Part shown: in pieces, positions 1 to 8,703 of the stretch
Layout of the letters: each line of letters opens with the position of its first letter
How positions within the stretch are numbered: position 1 is the first letter of the stretch
Source of the DNA: DVED01 sp963838375
GTDB taxonomy: Bacteria; Cyanobacteriota; Cyanobacteriia; Cyanobacteriales; Geitlerinemataceae
Assembly (NCBI GenBank): GCA_963838375.1
Contig: CAWIQY010000016.1
Coordinates: forward strand, 124,001-188,000
Direction: 5' to 3'
DNA: 64,000 bases
Position numbers and translations under genes: made by a program
Notes under the pieces: model-generated
What the model saw: only the letters and a program-made list of their open reading frames with translations
The model's database searches: none
Told to the model about the DNA's origin: nothing

Positions 1-248
1 AAGATTCTAGCGATTAGCCACAAGCTTTTAGCAATTAATGGACGGGAAAGAAATCGCTTTATTTCTAGCCCGAGCAAGGGTTGTAGGTTTTATGAAGTTC
101 AATCGCCCATGTTGGCGATTCCAGCTTTTGCCCCGTACCATCTGTCACGATTGCTAGATTTCTACCAGATGGGTCGAAACCGCGTTGTGTTTTGGTTGTA
201 GAATTTATTAAGAATTCTTACTTATTAGCAACAAAGGGGGGTTGAATC

Positions 249-1265
249 GTGCCGTTATATTCTGAGTTGCACCGCCATCTCGGAGGGGCGATCGTCCCTC
301 GGATTCTCTGGCGATATTTTCACCGACATTCGGGCGATCTAGCCGAACGCTTTCCCCAATACCCAGATTTTGAGGAATTTTACACCCGACCTCGGAACAC
401 CTTGGACGAGTATTTAGAACTGCATACTTTGGTGGAAAATACCCAAACGATCGAGACTTTGCCCTATTTTATCTACCGCTTGATTCGTGGGGCTTACATC
501 TTTGAAAACTTGGCATATTTGGAACTGCGGTACACTCCTTATTTGCGGACAAACGATACGCTGTCGCAGTCGCAACGGATCGACCAAATGTCAGAGATTG
601 TGGAAATTGTCGGTCGCGCTTCTCAAGTGAAGGAATATCCGATCGTCACCCGTCAAATTTTGTGTATGCACTCCCGATTGCCTGATGACGTGAATCGGGC
701 GATCGTCGATTTAGCGGCTTCTCAACCGGACTACGTTTGTGCGGTAGACTTAGCTGGAGGAGACGCACATTATGCCGATCGCTTAGACTCGTTTATCAAA
801 CTTTACGACTACGCCCGATCGATGGGCATCAAAACCACGGGTCACGTTTACGAAACCACCGACGGCTGCTATCCCAAACTGCTTCCCTACCTGATGCGCG
901 TCGGACATGGCATTCAAATTCCTTTACTTTATCCCGAACTGCTGCCGGAAGTGGCACGACGAGGACAGTGCTTGGAAGTGTGTCCCACCACTTACTTTAA
1001 AACCGGAACCTTAGAGAATACCGAGCAATTGAAAGTCGTTTTCGATCGTTGCTTCGATGCCGGAGTCGATATTGCCATCTGTACCGACAACGCCGGATTG
1101 CACAATGTTCGTTTACCTTTCGAGTACGAAAACTTGCTCACCCAAGATATTATTAGTTTTCAGCAACTCCAAGCCTGCCAAGAAGCCTCCTTCCGCCATG
1201 CTTTCGCCTGGCCCCACCCACAACCTCCGGCAGAGATGCTCACGGGGTTACTCGCGCCTGTCTAG
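249..1265 (+). CDS. Adenosine deaminase-like metal-dependent hydrolase
   Basis: A 338-residue TIM-barrel amidohydrolase of the adenosine/adenine deaminase family, expected to hydrolyse the amino group of a purine or related compound in the cytoplasm. Metal-site motifs are visible: HxH at residues 8-10 (ELHRHLGG), HVYE at 199-202 where the family has HAGE (His metal ligand, Glu catalytic), GHG with His220, and TDN at 279-281 where true adenosine deaminases have TDD/TDDP. The second Asp, which contacts the purine ring in adenosine deaminase, is replaced by Asn281, so the substrate may not be adenosine. The GTG start at 249 is preceded by an exceptionally G-rich ribosome site, AAAGGGGGG at 233-241. 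It stands alone ahead of tilS. Family assignment is firm, substrate is not. Confidence 0.85.
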   Translation: MPLYSELHRHLGGAIVPRILWRYFHRHSGDLAERFPQYPDFEEFYTRPRNTLDEYLELHTLVENTQTIETLPYFIYRLIRGAYIFENLAYLELRYTPYLRTNDTLSQSQRIDQMSEIVEIVGRASQVKEYPIVTRQILCMHSRLPDDVNRAIVDLAASQPDYVCAVDLAGGDAHYADRLDSFIKLYDYARSMGIKTTGHVYETTDGCYPKLLPYLMRVGHGIQIPLLYPELLPEVARRGQCLEVCPTTYFKTGTLENTEQLKVVFDRCFDAGVDIAICTDNAGLHNVRLPFEYENLLTQDIISFQQLQACQEASFRHAFAWPHPQPPAEMLTGLLAPV

Positions 1266-1447
1266 GGCTTTCGGATGCCCGGTGTGGAGTGCGAGATCGC
1301 CATGGGCTAAAAAAGTTGTGAGAGACTGGAAACTGCCGGGAATGAGGTAATGAGTAATAATAAGTAAGAAGTAAGTACCGCGCACTGGCTAGATCTTCGG
1401 GAGCGGCTACGCCAACGCCTACAAGAGTTGGAGAACATTTATTCGCT

Positions 1448-1478
1448 ACTAACAACAAGCAACTAACAACTAACAATC
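1448..1478. repeat. Heptamer-type short tandem repeat (AACTAAC-like)
   Basis: Imperfect tandem copies of a seven-base unit (AACTAAC) lie just before the tilS start. Such short tandemly repeated heptamers are typical filler in intergenic DNA of filamentous cyanobacteria. Related AACTATC arrays occur at 48786-48813 and 61814-61838. Confidence 0.6.
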
Positions 1479-1486
1479 AAATCAAT

Positions 1487-2477
1487 TTGAATTGGACATT
1501 TTTACACGATCGACTGCACAAAACCTTACGAAAGCGACAACTGTTACCCCAAAATAACCGAATTTTAATGGCTGTATCTGGCGGTCAAGATTCGTTATGT
1601 TTGGCGAAGTTGCTGCTGGATTTACGATCGAAATGGCATTGGCAATTGGGCATCGTTCACTGCGATCATCGGTGGCGCGAAGACTCTGCCGCCAATGCCG
1701 CCCACGTCGAAAAATTAGCAAACTCTTGGGAATTACCCTACTCTCAAAAAACAGGCAACCATCGTCGTCAAAAGCGAAGCCGCAGCGCGACAATGGCGCT
1801 ATGAAACCTTCAGCAAACTTGCCTTAGAAAAGGAGTATTCGATCGTCGTCACGGGTCATACCCTCAGCGATCGCGCCGAAACTTTACTGTACAACCTGAT
1901 TCGCGGTGCAGGAGCCGATGGTTTACAATCTTTAACTTGGAGACGATCGCTCGTCGAGGGGGTACACTTAGTTCGCCCATTGCTCGAGATCGATCGACTT
2001 CAAACCGGACAGTTTTGTCAAGAACAACAACTCCCCATTTGGGAAGATAGTACCAACCAAGATGTACATTACGCTCGCAATCGTATCCGCCACGAATTGC
2101 TTCCCTACCTGCAAACCCATTTCAATTCCGGTGTCGAAGCCAATATTGCCAAAACCGCCGAACTGTTGAGAGCCGATGTTGAGTATCTCGAATCTCAAGC
2201 ACAGGAATTGCTGGATCGATCGATCGCTCGAAACCCTTCCATTCTTCCCCTTCACCTCGATCGACGTATCCTCCGTCAAGCACCCCTCGCCTTACAACGC
2301 CGTGCCATGCGCCAGGTTCTCGCCACCATTTTGCCCTGTGCCCCCACATTCGAGCAAATCGAGAAACTCGTTGCTTTAATTTCCGCTCCCAATCAGTCTC
2401 GGACCGATCCCTTTCCCGGAGGAGCGATCGCAGAGGTTGAAGGCAACTCGATCGTTCTCAAACACCTCGATCCCTAA
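1487..2477 (+). CDS. tilS: tRNA(Ile)-lysidine synthetase TilS, with apparent frameshift
   Basis: TilS uses ATP to attach lysine to C34 of the CAU-anticodon tRNA-Ile, an essential decoding step. The PP-loop ATP motif SGGQDS follows an AV dipeptide about 30 residues in. The first frame (from a TTG at 1487) stops at 1802-1804, but the rest of a normal TilS continues in the next frame from about 1743 (KSEAAARQWRY, VTGHTLSDRAETLLYNLIRG, DSTNQD, YARNRIR) to the stop at 2475-2477. Removing one A from the A6 run at 1746-1751 joins the two into one continuous protein of about 329 residues. Because the gene is essential, a sequence error or slippage at the A run is likelier than a dead gene. No ATG is available upstream in frame and no clear Shine-Dalgarno is seen. 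Confidence 0.88.
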
Positions 2478-2512
2478 ACCGAACTTCCCTGCCGTGTGGG
2501 AAGTTCGGTTTA
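2475..2512 (+). terminator. Strong hairpin at the end of tilS
   Basis: A perfect 15-bp stem (2475-2489 with 2498-2512) and an 8-base loop begins in the tilS stop codon itself. It lacks a long T-tract but sits between the convergent tilS and the minus-strand gene ending at 2522, so it probably acts in both directions. Confidence 0.65.
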
Positions 2513-2521
2513 AACCCTAGA

Positions 2522-3301
2522 TCAAATCAAATACTTGGTATTGGGTACAATGCCAAAGAACGCATACTCGTACCAAGACGTCCAAATAAAGCTACGAATC
2601 CAGCGCCGACGCTTCTCGGGACGAATTTCGTAGTCAAACCTGCCCCCACTGGGATCGATCGAGGCTAAATGCTTGTTACAATCGCATCCGTGCTGGTAGG
2701 TAAAGCCATACTGAGAGGCAATGCTTTGCAGTTTCATCTGAATTGCAAATACCTTTCCAGCATGAAGAACCGCATCCCAGGCTCGTTTGTGGTCGCGATC
2801 GCGCGGATCGTAACGCAAAGCCCGCTCTTCAAACAAATCGTCCTGGTAAATGGGTGAAAGATTGACGTGGTAGAAACTGGCAGGAAGTTCGTAACCAAAC
2901 TCCTCAAACAGATCCATGCCGATGCGAATCACGTTGAGTTGGTTTTGACGATCGCCCCCAGCCGACTCAAACTGCCGGAGAATTGCCGCAAAATCCGGAT
3001 AGCTGCGAACTTGAAAATCGAGTCCGTAGAATTCCAGGGTTTCCCGGGCTAACTGTCCAAATAGCTCGCAAAATGAGGGTTTGAGACGAGCCAGTTCCGG
3101 GCGTTCCTCGAACAAATCCACCTCACCGCGTTCCAGTTTGTACTGGAACAACTGCGCCATTTCCACACAACTCTGGACATCGGCAACTCCGATTTCCACC
3201 TTGCCGCTGGCAATATCTTGCCAAACCGTTGGGAGTTGAGAAACAGCAACCGCATTTTCCCCGGCAATTGCTTGCATCCCAGGCAGTTCAACTAGAAGCA
3301 T
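2522..3301 (-). CDS. Conserved-looking protein of unknown function, 259 residues
   Basis: I do not recognise this family. The ATG at 3301 has a good ribosome site (GAGGTGA, about five bases upstream). The protein is soluble, with no signal peptide or membrane segment. The middle is rich in acidic and aromatic residues; the last 70 residues carry a compact cysteine/histidine patch (HGCDCNKH) followed by a Trp/Arg-rich tail, which could bind metal or a cofactor. It is convergent with tilS, and hmpF begins only on the far side of it on the same strand. No function is proposed. Confidence 0.7.
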   Translation of the reverse strand: MLLVELPGMQAIAGENAVAVSQLPTVWQDIASGKVEIGVADVQSCVEMAQLFQYKLERGEVDLFEERPELARLKPSFCELFGQLARETLEFYGLDFQVRSYPDFAAILRQFESAGGDRQNQLNVIRIGMDLFEEFGYELPASFYHVNLSPIYQDDLFEERALRYDPRDRDHKRAWDAVLHAGKVFAIQMKLQSIASQYGFTYQHGCDCNKHLASIDPSGGRFDYEIRPEKRRRWIRSFIWTSWYEYAFFGIVPNTKYLI

Positions 3302-3476
3302 AAGTCACCTCAAATACAAATAGCTATTTTTTGTAGCTACAAAAAATAGGCTCTCGCAATTTATCGCCCGAGTCGGGGTTTGTCAACAGGCGATCGACCC
3401 CCGACAAGTTGGGTTTTGGGGTGCAGGATGCAACGGTGTTCCTCCCCCGATGTTCCCCTGCCCACAACAGCCTCCT

Positions 3477-5213
3477 CTATACCACCGCAGCCGAGTTCCC
3501 CGTTAATGCTGCCACAGACTCTTGAAGTTGGGCGATGGCATTATTCTGCGCCTCGCTCATTTCCCCAATGTGAGCCGTTCCGCCTGCCACTGCTTCCAGG
3601 TATTGTTGCAGCTCATTCAAGCTATCTTGAATTGGTTGTAGTATTTCTTCAGAGGCATTCACCTGACCCCACAATTGGGCAACGCTTACCCGAAGATCCT
3701 GCAACTGGCGCTCCTTCTGCTTTAACTCATTGAGTTGATTTTCTCGATCGGCAGCGCTAGCATTGACAGAGGCTTGAGCTTCCTCAAACCCTTGCTGCAT
3801 CTGCTCCAATCGGGCTTCGATCGTCTGTAGTTCCGCCTGCTGTTGTTGCCGCAACTCCTCCAACTGTCTTAACAGCGGTTCCACATTCACCGATGCCGAC
3901 GTACTATCCCCAGGCAAGTCGGGATTCCCCAGTCGCTGCCACAACCGGATTTGATGCTGCTCGAGTACCCGTTGTCGATCTTGCAGATTCCGCCACTGTC
4001 CCACCAACGTTTCATTTAAGAACTTATAGCCTTCTTCTTGATCGGCGAGTTCCTTCTCTAACCCTTCTCGCTCCCCACCGAAGGTATTCTTCATCTTGGC
4101 GATCAGATCGTCAATTTCCTGACGCTGCAACGTCAGCTCCTCTTCTTGATCGCTGACAAAGGGAAAATTACTTCCCAGCTCTTCTCGGGCCTTGCGAACC
4201 AGTCGCTGTAACTCGTGCAGAGATTTCCCTTCGAGATCGCTAACATCCACCTTCGGGGCGCTACTGCCTCCCGCTGCCGACAACTGAGAGAGTTGTTGTG
4301 TCAGCGCCTCTTGACTTTGTAGCTGCGATCGCAACACTTGAGCCAACCGTTGCTCCAGTTCTAGGGTACTTTGCTGCACCGCCAACTCCGACTTCACCCG
4401 TTCGAGATCGCTGCCGGCGGCGTGCCACTGCTGCCACTGACTTTCCAGTTCTTGCGCGGTTCCTTCCAAGCCTTCCTGTTGTTGTCCGGCTTCGTTTCGT
4501 TGCTGCTCGAGCATCTGCCACCGTTCTTCGAGGGTCGCTCTTTGAGCCGCCAGCTTTTCCAAACTGCTATTGAGAGGCTCTTGCACCGCTTCTGGGGTCA
4601 CGACCACCTGAGCTAAGTAATTCAACCATTCCTGAATACTGTGCACTTGCTCGGTATCGAGCATCCCCGACGAAGACGAATCCGTGCTGTCTTGTTGACC
4701 GCGCAATTGTTCCCAAGCCGACTCTAACTCCTGTTGTTGGCGCTCCATCTCTTCCCGAAGCTGCTGGGATTCTTGCTCGCTGGCGGCAATTTCGCTACGC
4801 TTAGCTTCGAGTTGGTCGAGTTCTTGCCCCATTTGCTCGAACTGCTCGAGTTGAGCCTGCATTTCCATTTCCCGGCGGTTCAACTCCTGACTCTGATAGG
4901 TCAGAGATTGCTTCCACTGCTCGATTTCTTCCTCTTGAGTCTTCGTTTTGTCTTGTAGCCGGGAGTAGTTTTGTAAAATGCTGACAATCTGACGACCGGC
5001 TTCTTTGGGAGTGCCTTGAAGTTGTTTGTTGGCATTGACCTCAGCCAATACCAGCGCTCCCGAATTGAAGTTTCCCGCTTCGTCCGCCGGGATCGTCTCC
5101 TCTCCAGGGACAGCCGTCCAACTCTCTCCTCGCTGAAATGCTAAGAGTTTGAGTTCTGCTTTGCCGCCGCCAAAGACTCCGCTTTTCTTTTGGACTTCTG
5201 CTAGATACTGCAC
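3477..5213 (-). CDS. hmpF: Pilus motility regulator HmpF, coiled-coil protein
   Basis: A 578-residue, almost entirely coiled-coil, Glu/Gln-rich protein whose N-terminus (MQYLAEVQKKSG, FGGGKAELKLLA, then AVPGEE) is characteristic of the cyanobacterial HmpF family. In Nostoc punctiforme this family is required for type IV pilus activity and gliding and localises dynamically at cell poles. Heptad-rich segments run from about residue 85 to 560 with short breaks near 175-190 and 320-335. The start is GTG at 5213 with an AAGGAAG ribosome site. It is divergent from the chemosensory operon at 6020-16463, the partner system, so both probably share the 0.8-kb control region between them. Confidence 0.85.
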   Translation of the reverse strand: MQYLAEVQKKSGVFGGGKAELKLLAFQRGESWTAVPGEETIPADEAGNFNSGALVLAEVNANKQLQGTPKEAGRQIVSILQNYSRLQDKTKTQEEEIEQWKQSLTYQSQELNRREMEMQAQLEQFEQMGQELDQLEAKRSEIAASEQESQQLREEMERQQQELESAWEQLRGQQDSTDSSSSGMLDTEQVHSIQEWLNYLAQVVVTPEAVQEPLNSSLEKLAAQRATLEERWQMLEQQRNEAGQQQEGLEGTAQELESQWQQWHAAGSDLERVKSELAVQQSTLELEQRLAQVLRSQLQSQEALTQQLSQLSAAGGSSAPKVDVSDLEGKSLHELQRLVRKAREELGSNFPFVSDQEEELTLQRQEIDDLIAKMKNTFGGEREGLEKELADQEEGYKFLNETLVGQWRNLQDRQRVLEQHQIRLWQRLGNPDLPGDSTSASVNVEPLLRQLEELRQQQQAELQTIEARLEQMQQGFEEAQASVNASAADRENQLNELKQKERQLQDLRVSVAQLWGQVNASEEILQPIQDSLNELQQYLEAVAGGTAHIGEMSEAQNNAIAQLQESVAALTGNSAAVV

Positions 5214-6019
5214 ACTAAATCTTCCTTTCGAGAATGTCTATGCCTGACCTGGAGGTGCGAGTCTACCTCTCCCCTAAAAATTCAGTTTAGCGCCTAGATC
5301 TTGAATCAAGAAGTTCAGCAGCTCAGGAGTTTAGAATGAATCAATCACTGTGACATTTTAGTCACCAATGGGCAACCAAAAAGACAGTCCACCACGGAAT
5401 TTTTTCAACGATCGTGGTATCTACCGATGGCAGAGGATCGTCTTCATCCCTGATGAATTCTAAAAATCTACAACTCCTGGATGCCAAACTCCATCTTGAA
5501 ACGTTTCGATCGAATTGCTTAGGGGATTGGGACTTCAACGCTCGCTAGGATTTCCCAGAGGGCAACCATACACTCTCCTAGAAGACAGAAGACGGGTTCT
5601 CGAGCGCGCCCCATAGCCATCCACGCTTTTACCCCAGCCAAGTTTCCTCTCTTCCGTCGATTATGATAGCCTATAAAGCGCTTGTCTGAGAACCCCGCCC
5701 CTGGATCGCGAGTCAGTCCAAAGCTCGGATGTAAATCCGTGTTGAGAGCATTCCTGGCAAACTCGCAAGATCCGATTTCCGGGTAGATTTATCCACTAGT
5801 CGCCAAATTTCCGCCCCTAGATCGAGAATAGGGGCTTTCAATCTCCCACGTGACTCCTGTAAAGTTAAACTCAGCCGTGTCCAGAAGTGCGGGGCATCTC
5901 GATCGAGCGCTGTTACGATCGAGCGAGATGCCGCCAGAACAGTATGCTACCCGTTATAGGGCTTGGGTTACGGCAGTCTCCGAATCGATCTCCAGTCATC
6001 AAGAGAGCGTTGAAGCTGA
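5214..6019. promoter_or_regulatory. Divergent control region between hmpF and the chemosensory operon
   Basis: About 800 bases without a convincing gene. The short open frame at 5850-6035 has no coding character and overlaps the operon start. By position the region must hold promoters for both hmpF (leftward) and the chemosensory genes (rightward), but I cannot assign -10/-35 boxes reliably. Confidence 0.45.
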
Positions 6020-7260
6020 ATGCAGGGAAATTTAAGTGAAATTGATATCCGCAGCATCCTGCAACTGATCGAACTCGGTCAGAGAACTGGAGAATTGTTT
6101 GTCGAAGCCTACAGCGAATCACCGGGAACCACAAGGACTTACGGTAAACCTTACCGCCATCAAGAACTCAGTCCTTCCCAAAACTCCTGGTTCGTCTTCT
6201 TTGCCAACGGTCGAATCGTGTATGCAGCCCAAAGTCCCGATAGTCAATTGTCTCGCTTGCGGGATTATCTGCATCGCTACGGACTCGATCGATCTTTAGA
6301 CGATATTGCCATTGCGACGCTAGCGATTGCCCATGCTCCCGAATACGGCTGTCTGTGGCAACTGCTCGAAAACCACAAAATTACGCCGGCTCAAGGACGC
6401 AGCATTTTGCAAAGCATGGTTCGCGAAACCCTGTTCGATTTGCTCGGTCTGCGTCAGGGGTCATTTATCTTCGACCAGGACCCGCCCTAGCCCCTCAATT
6501 GATGACCCAGGAAGTTGACGCTCTTGTCGCCCGGATGATCAAGCAGATTCAAGAATGGAAGCAATTTCATCCCCTGATTCAGTCTCCCAGCCAATGTCCC
6601 CTCGTCTGCGACCCGGACTCGTTACGATCGACCTTGCCCCCAAAAACCTTTGAAACTCTGACCCAGTGGGCGGATGGCAAAACCTCGATTCGGCAATTGT
6701 CTCGCTATCTTAACAAAGACATTTTGCTAGTGGCTAAAGCCATTTATCCCTACATTCAGCAGGGTTCGGTTCAACTCTGCGCACCGGTTCCCGAATCATC
6801 CGCCAGAACGAAACAAAGCTTGGGGCTGCGTCCGGCATCCGCTCCCATCCCCCGCGTGGTCTGTATCGACGACGACGTGACCATCCGCAAAACCGTCGAG
6901 CATATGCTCAAGCCCGATGGCTACGAAATTACCACCATCAGTAATTCTCTCAAAGCCCTCTCTTTGGTGTTTCAACTCAAACCCGATTTGATTCTTTGCG
7001 ATATTGCCATGCCCGAACCGGACGGTTACGAAATTTGTGCGATGCTCCGCAAATCGACCGCTTTTCGGCAAACTCCGATCGTCATGCTGACGGGTAAAGA
7101 TGGGTTTATCGATCGCGTCCGCGCCCGCATGGTCGGGGCGACGGATTATTTGACTAAACCCTTCGGCAAACAAGAGTTGCTGACCATTGTCGAACGATAT
7201 GTGGGACCTGGATCTTCGGAGTCCCTCAAACCGGAAAATTTTTTGGTCGATCTGTTCTGA
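6020..7260 (+). CDS. hmpA: PatA/PixG-type response regulator, with apparent frameshift
   Basis: First gene of the chemosensory operon. The N-terminal PatA domain (MQGNLSEIDIRS, QLIELGQRTGELFVEA) is read from 6020 but stops at 6488-6490; the rest (ALAPQLMT onward) and a C-terminal CheY-like receiver (VVCIDDD, DLILCDIAMPEPDG, KPFGKQE) are open in another frame to 7260. Family members read FDxGPALAPQLM exactly where the frames part, so one G appears to be missing at the GG of 6478-6479. Restored, the protein has about 413 residues. PatA-type regulators are the output partners of Pix/Pil/Hmp systems in cyanobacteria. Sequence error is the simplest explanation of the break, since the downstream genes are intact. 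Confidence 0.85.
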
Positions 7261-7648
7261 GACTGAAACGGCTAATCTTGAATCTTTCTGGAAAAACTCT
7301 CCCGGCTTCAGGAGGAGTTCAGGAGTAAGCACGAATCGCGCACTTCCTGCACCGTAAGGAGTAGGCACGAAGATCCCCCCGTTCGAGATCGAAGATCGAA
7401 GACCGGAATACGTATGAAGGTCTATCTTCCACGGATGAATCCGGGTGCTCGTACCCTTCATTTTTGGGTCAAAGTGGAAATACAATCAGACATAGTATCA
7501 ATGATTGTATTTCTCCCTACTGTTGTGTCAGACTCGATTGCGATCGCAAATCGGTCTTCCGGAATTGATTCGAGAGGATAGAATGAGCAAAGGAGATCGA
7601 GGGCTGAGGTTCGACCGAGGTCGCCGCCAGCTCTTTAGGTAAAACGAT
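7261..7648. other. Intergenic region between the first and second chemosensory genes
   Basis: A 388-base gap inside the operon. It holds a GATCGAAGATCGAAGACC-type short direct repeat near 7385-7400 but no gene or terminator I can support. The minus-strand open frame running across it is antisense to the regulator and has no family features. A second internal promoter for the CheY-CheW-MCP-CheA genes is possible. Confidence 0.3.
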
Positions 7649-8014
7649 ATGAGTAAAGTCCTAGTCATAGAAGACAGTGTTACGCAACGGGAGATGATTT
7701 CTAACCTCTTACGGGGAAGCGGGCTGACGGTGATTGAAGCCAGCGATGGCGTAGAAGCCTTGGAAAAAATTCAAGGCAACCTACCCGATCTAGTGGTATT
7801 AGACATTGTGATGCCCCGCATGAATGGTTACGAGGTGTGTCGTCGGCTGAAAGCCGATCCCAAAACCCAACACGTTCCCGTGGTCATGTGTTCGTCCAAA
7901 GGAGAAGAATTCGATCGCTACTGGGGAATGAAGCAAGGGGCTGATGCCTACGTCGCCAAGCCCTTCCAGCCGACCGAACTGGTAGGAACCGTCAAACAAA
8001 TGTTACGAGGATAG
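7649..8014 (+). CDS. hmpB: CheY-like single-domain response regulator (PixH/PilH/HmpB type)
   Basis: A 121-residue stand-alone receiver domain. The phosphorylation site is Asp52 (LVVLDIVMP), with the acidic pocket Glu8/Asp9, the conserved Ser82/Ser83 in the Thr/Ser position and Lys104 (AKPF). It is expected to accept phosphate from the operon's CheA and tune pilus motor switching. It lies 11 bases ahead of the CheW gene and is clearly co-transcribed. Confidence 0.9.
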   Translation: MSKVLVIEDSVTQREMISNLLRGSGLTVIEASDGVEALEKIQGNLPDLVVLDIVMPRMNGYEVCRRLKADPKTQHVPVVMCSSKGEEFDRYWGMKQGADAYVAKPFQPTELVGTVKQMLRG

Positions 8015-8025
8015 GATCGATTGGC

Positions 8026-8565
8026 ATGGTTGGCAATCCGGACTTTCTCACCGAAACAGATGCCCAGCAAGCGGCGGAGTTTCAAGAGCTAGAAACCCCT
8101 GAGGGAGAGTTATTTCTGCGTTTTCATATTCCGTCGGGGAGCGAATTTGCCTTGCAGGCAACAGGGATCAAAGAAGTGATTGCCCCAATGCCAGATGATA
8201 TTACCCCAATTCCCAACGTATCGCCCTTACTGTTGGGAACGCTCAATCTGAGGGGGCAAGTGGTTTGGGTTGCCGACTTAGGGCAATTTTTAGGCGATGG
8301 AATTGCCCTCAATCTCGATCGCTCGGAGATCCCGGTGATCGCCGTGGAAGACCAAGATATTATACTAGGGTTAGCCGTTGAGAAATTGAACGAAGAGAAG
8401 GGCATGGACTGGTTGGATGTCGAAAAAGCTCGAATGCCAACTAACGTACCCGACGGCATGGCTCCGTTTCTTCGAGGAGAGTGGTTAATCGACCCACAAA
8501 CCGATCGGGTACTCCGACTACTCGATCAAATCTCGATTATTCGCTCGGCACGGTGGGCAGCATAA
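8026..8565 (+). CDS. hmpC: CheW-like coupling protein (PixI/PilI/HmpC type)
   Basis: A 179-residue CheW-domain protein that should bridge the MCP and CheA. After an acidic N-terminal extension of about 35 residues the CheW fold begins (LFLRFHIPSGSEFAL), with the typical ITPIPNVSPLLLGTLNLRG core and the end segment around GEWLIDPQTDRVLRLLD. An AGGAT ribosome site precedes the ATG. Third gene of the Hmp/Pix-like operon. Confidence 0.9.
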   Translation: MVGNPDFLTETDAQQAAEFQELETPEGELFLRFHIPSGSEFALQATGIKEVIAPMPDDITPIPNVSPLLLGTLNLRGQVVWVADLGQFLGDGIALNLDRSEIPVIAVEDQDIILGLAVEKLNEEKGMDWLDVEKARMPTNVPDGMAPFLRGEWLIDPQTDRVLRLLDQISIIRSARWAA

Positions 8566-8703
8566 TCAACGGAGGTCAACGGTTTGGAAGCTAGAGCGAA
8601 GGTGGAAGCGAGTCGGTTCTCCACAGCAATCCGGATAACGATCGGGAAGCTAGCTCGTCTGACACCGAAACTCTACACTCGATAATCGAATTGGGGGAGG
8701 ACA

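Noticed and set aside
1..201. A plus-strand frame open from the window edge to a TAG at 199-201 (66 codons)
   Set aside because: It could be the end of a gene, but the sequence has no recognisable motif, and an open run of this length occurs by chance; not annotated.
5850..6035. Small open frame upstream of the PatA-type gene
   Set aside because: No ribosome site, no coding character, and it overlaps the well-supported start at 6020.
6796..7485. 229-codon minus-strand frame opposite the PatA-type regulator
   Set aside because: It is antisense to a conserved receiver domain; long opposite frames are common shadows here.
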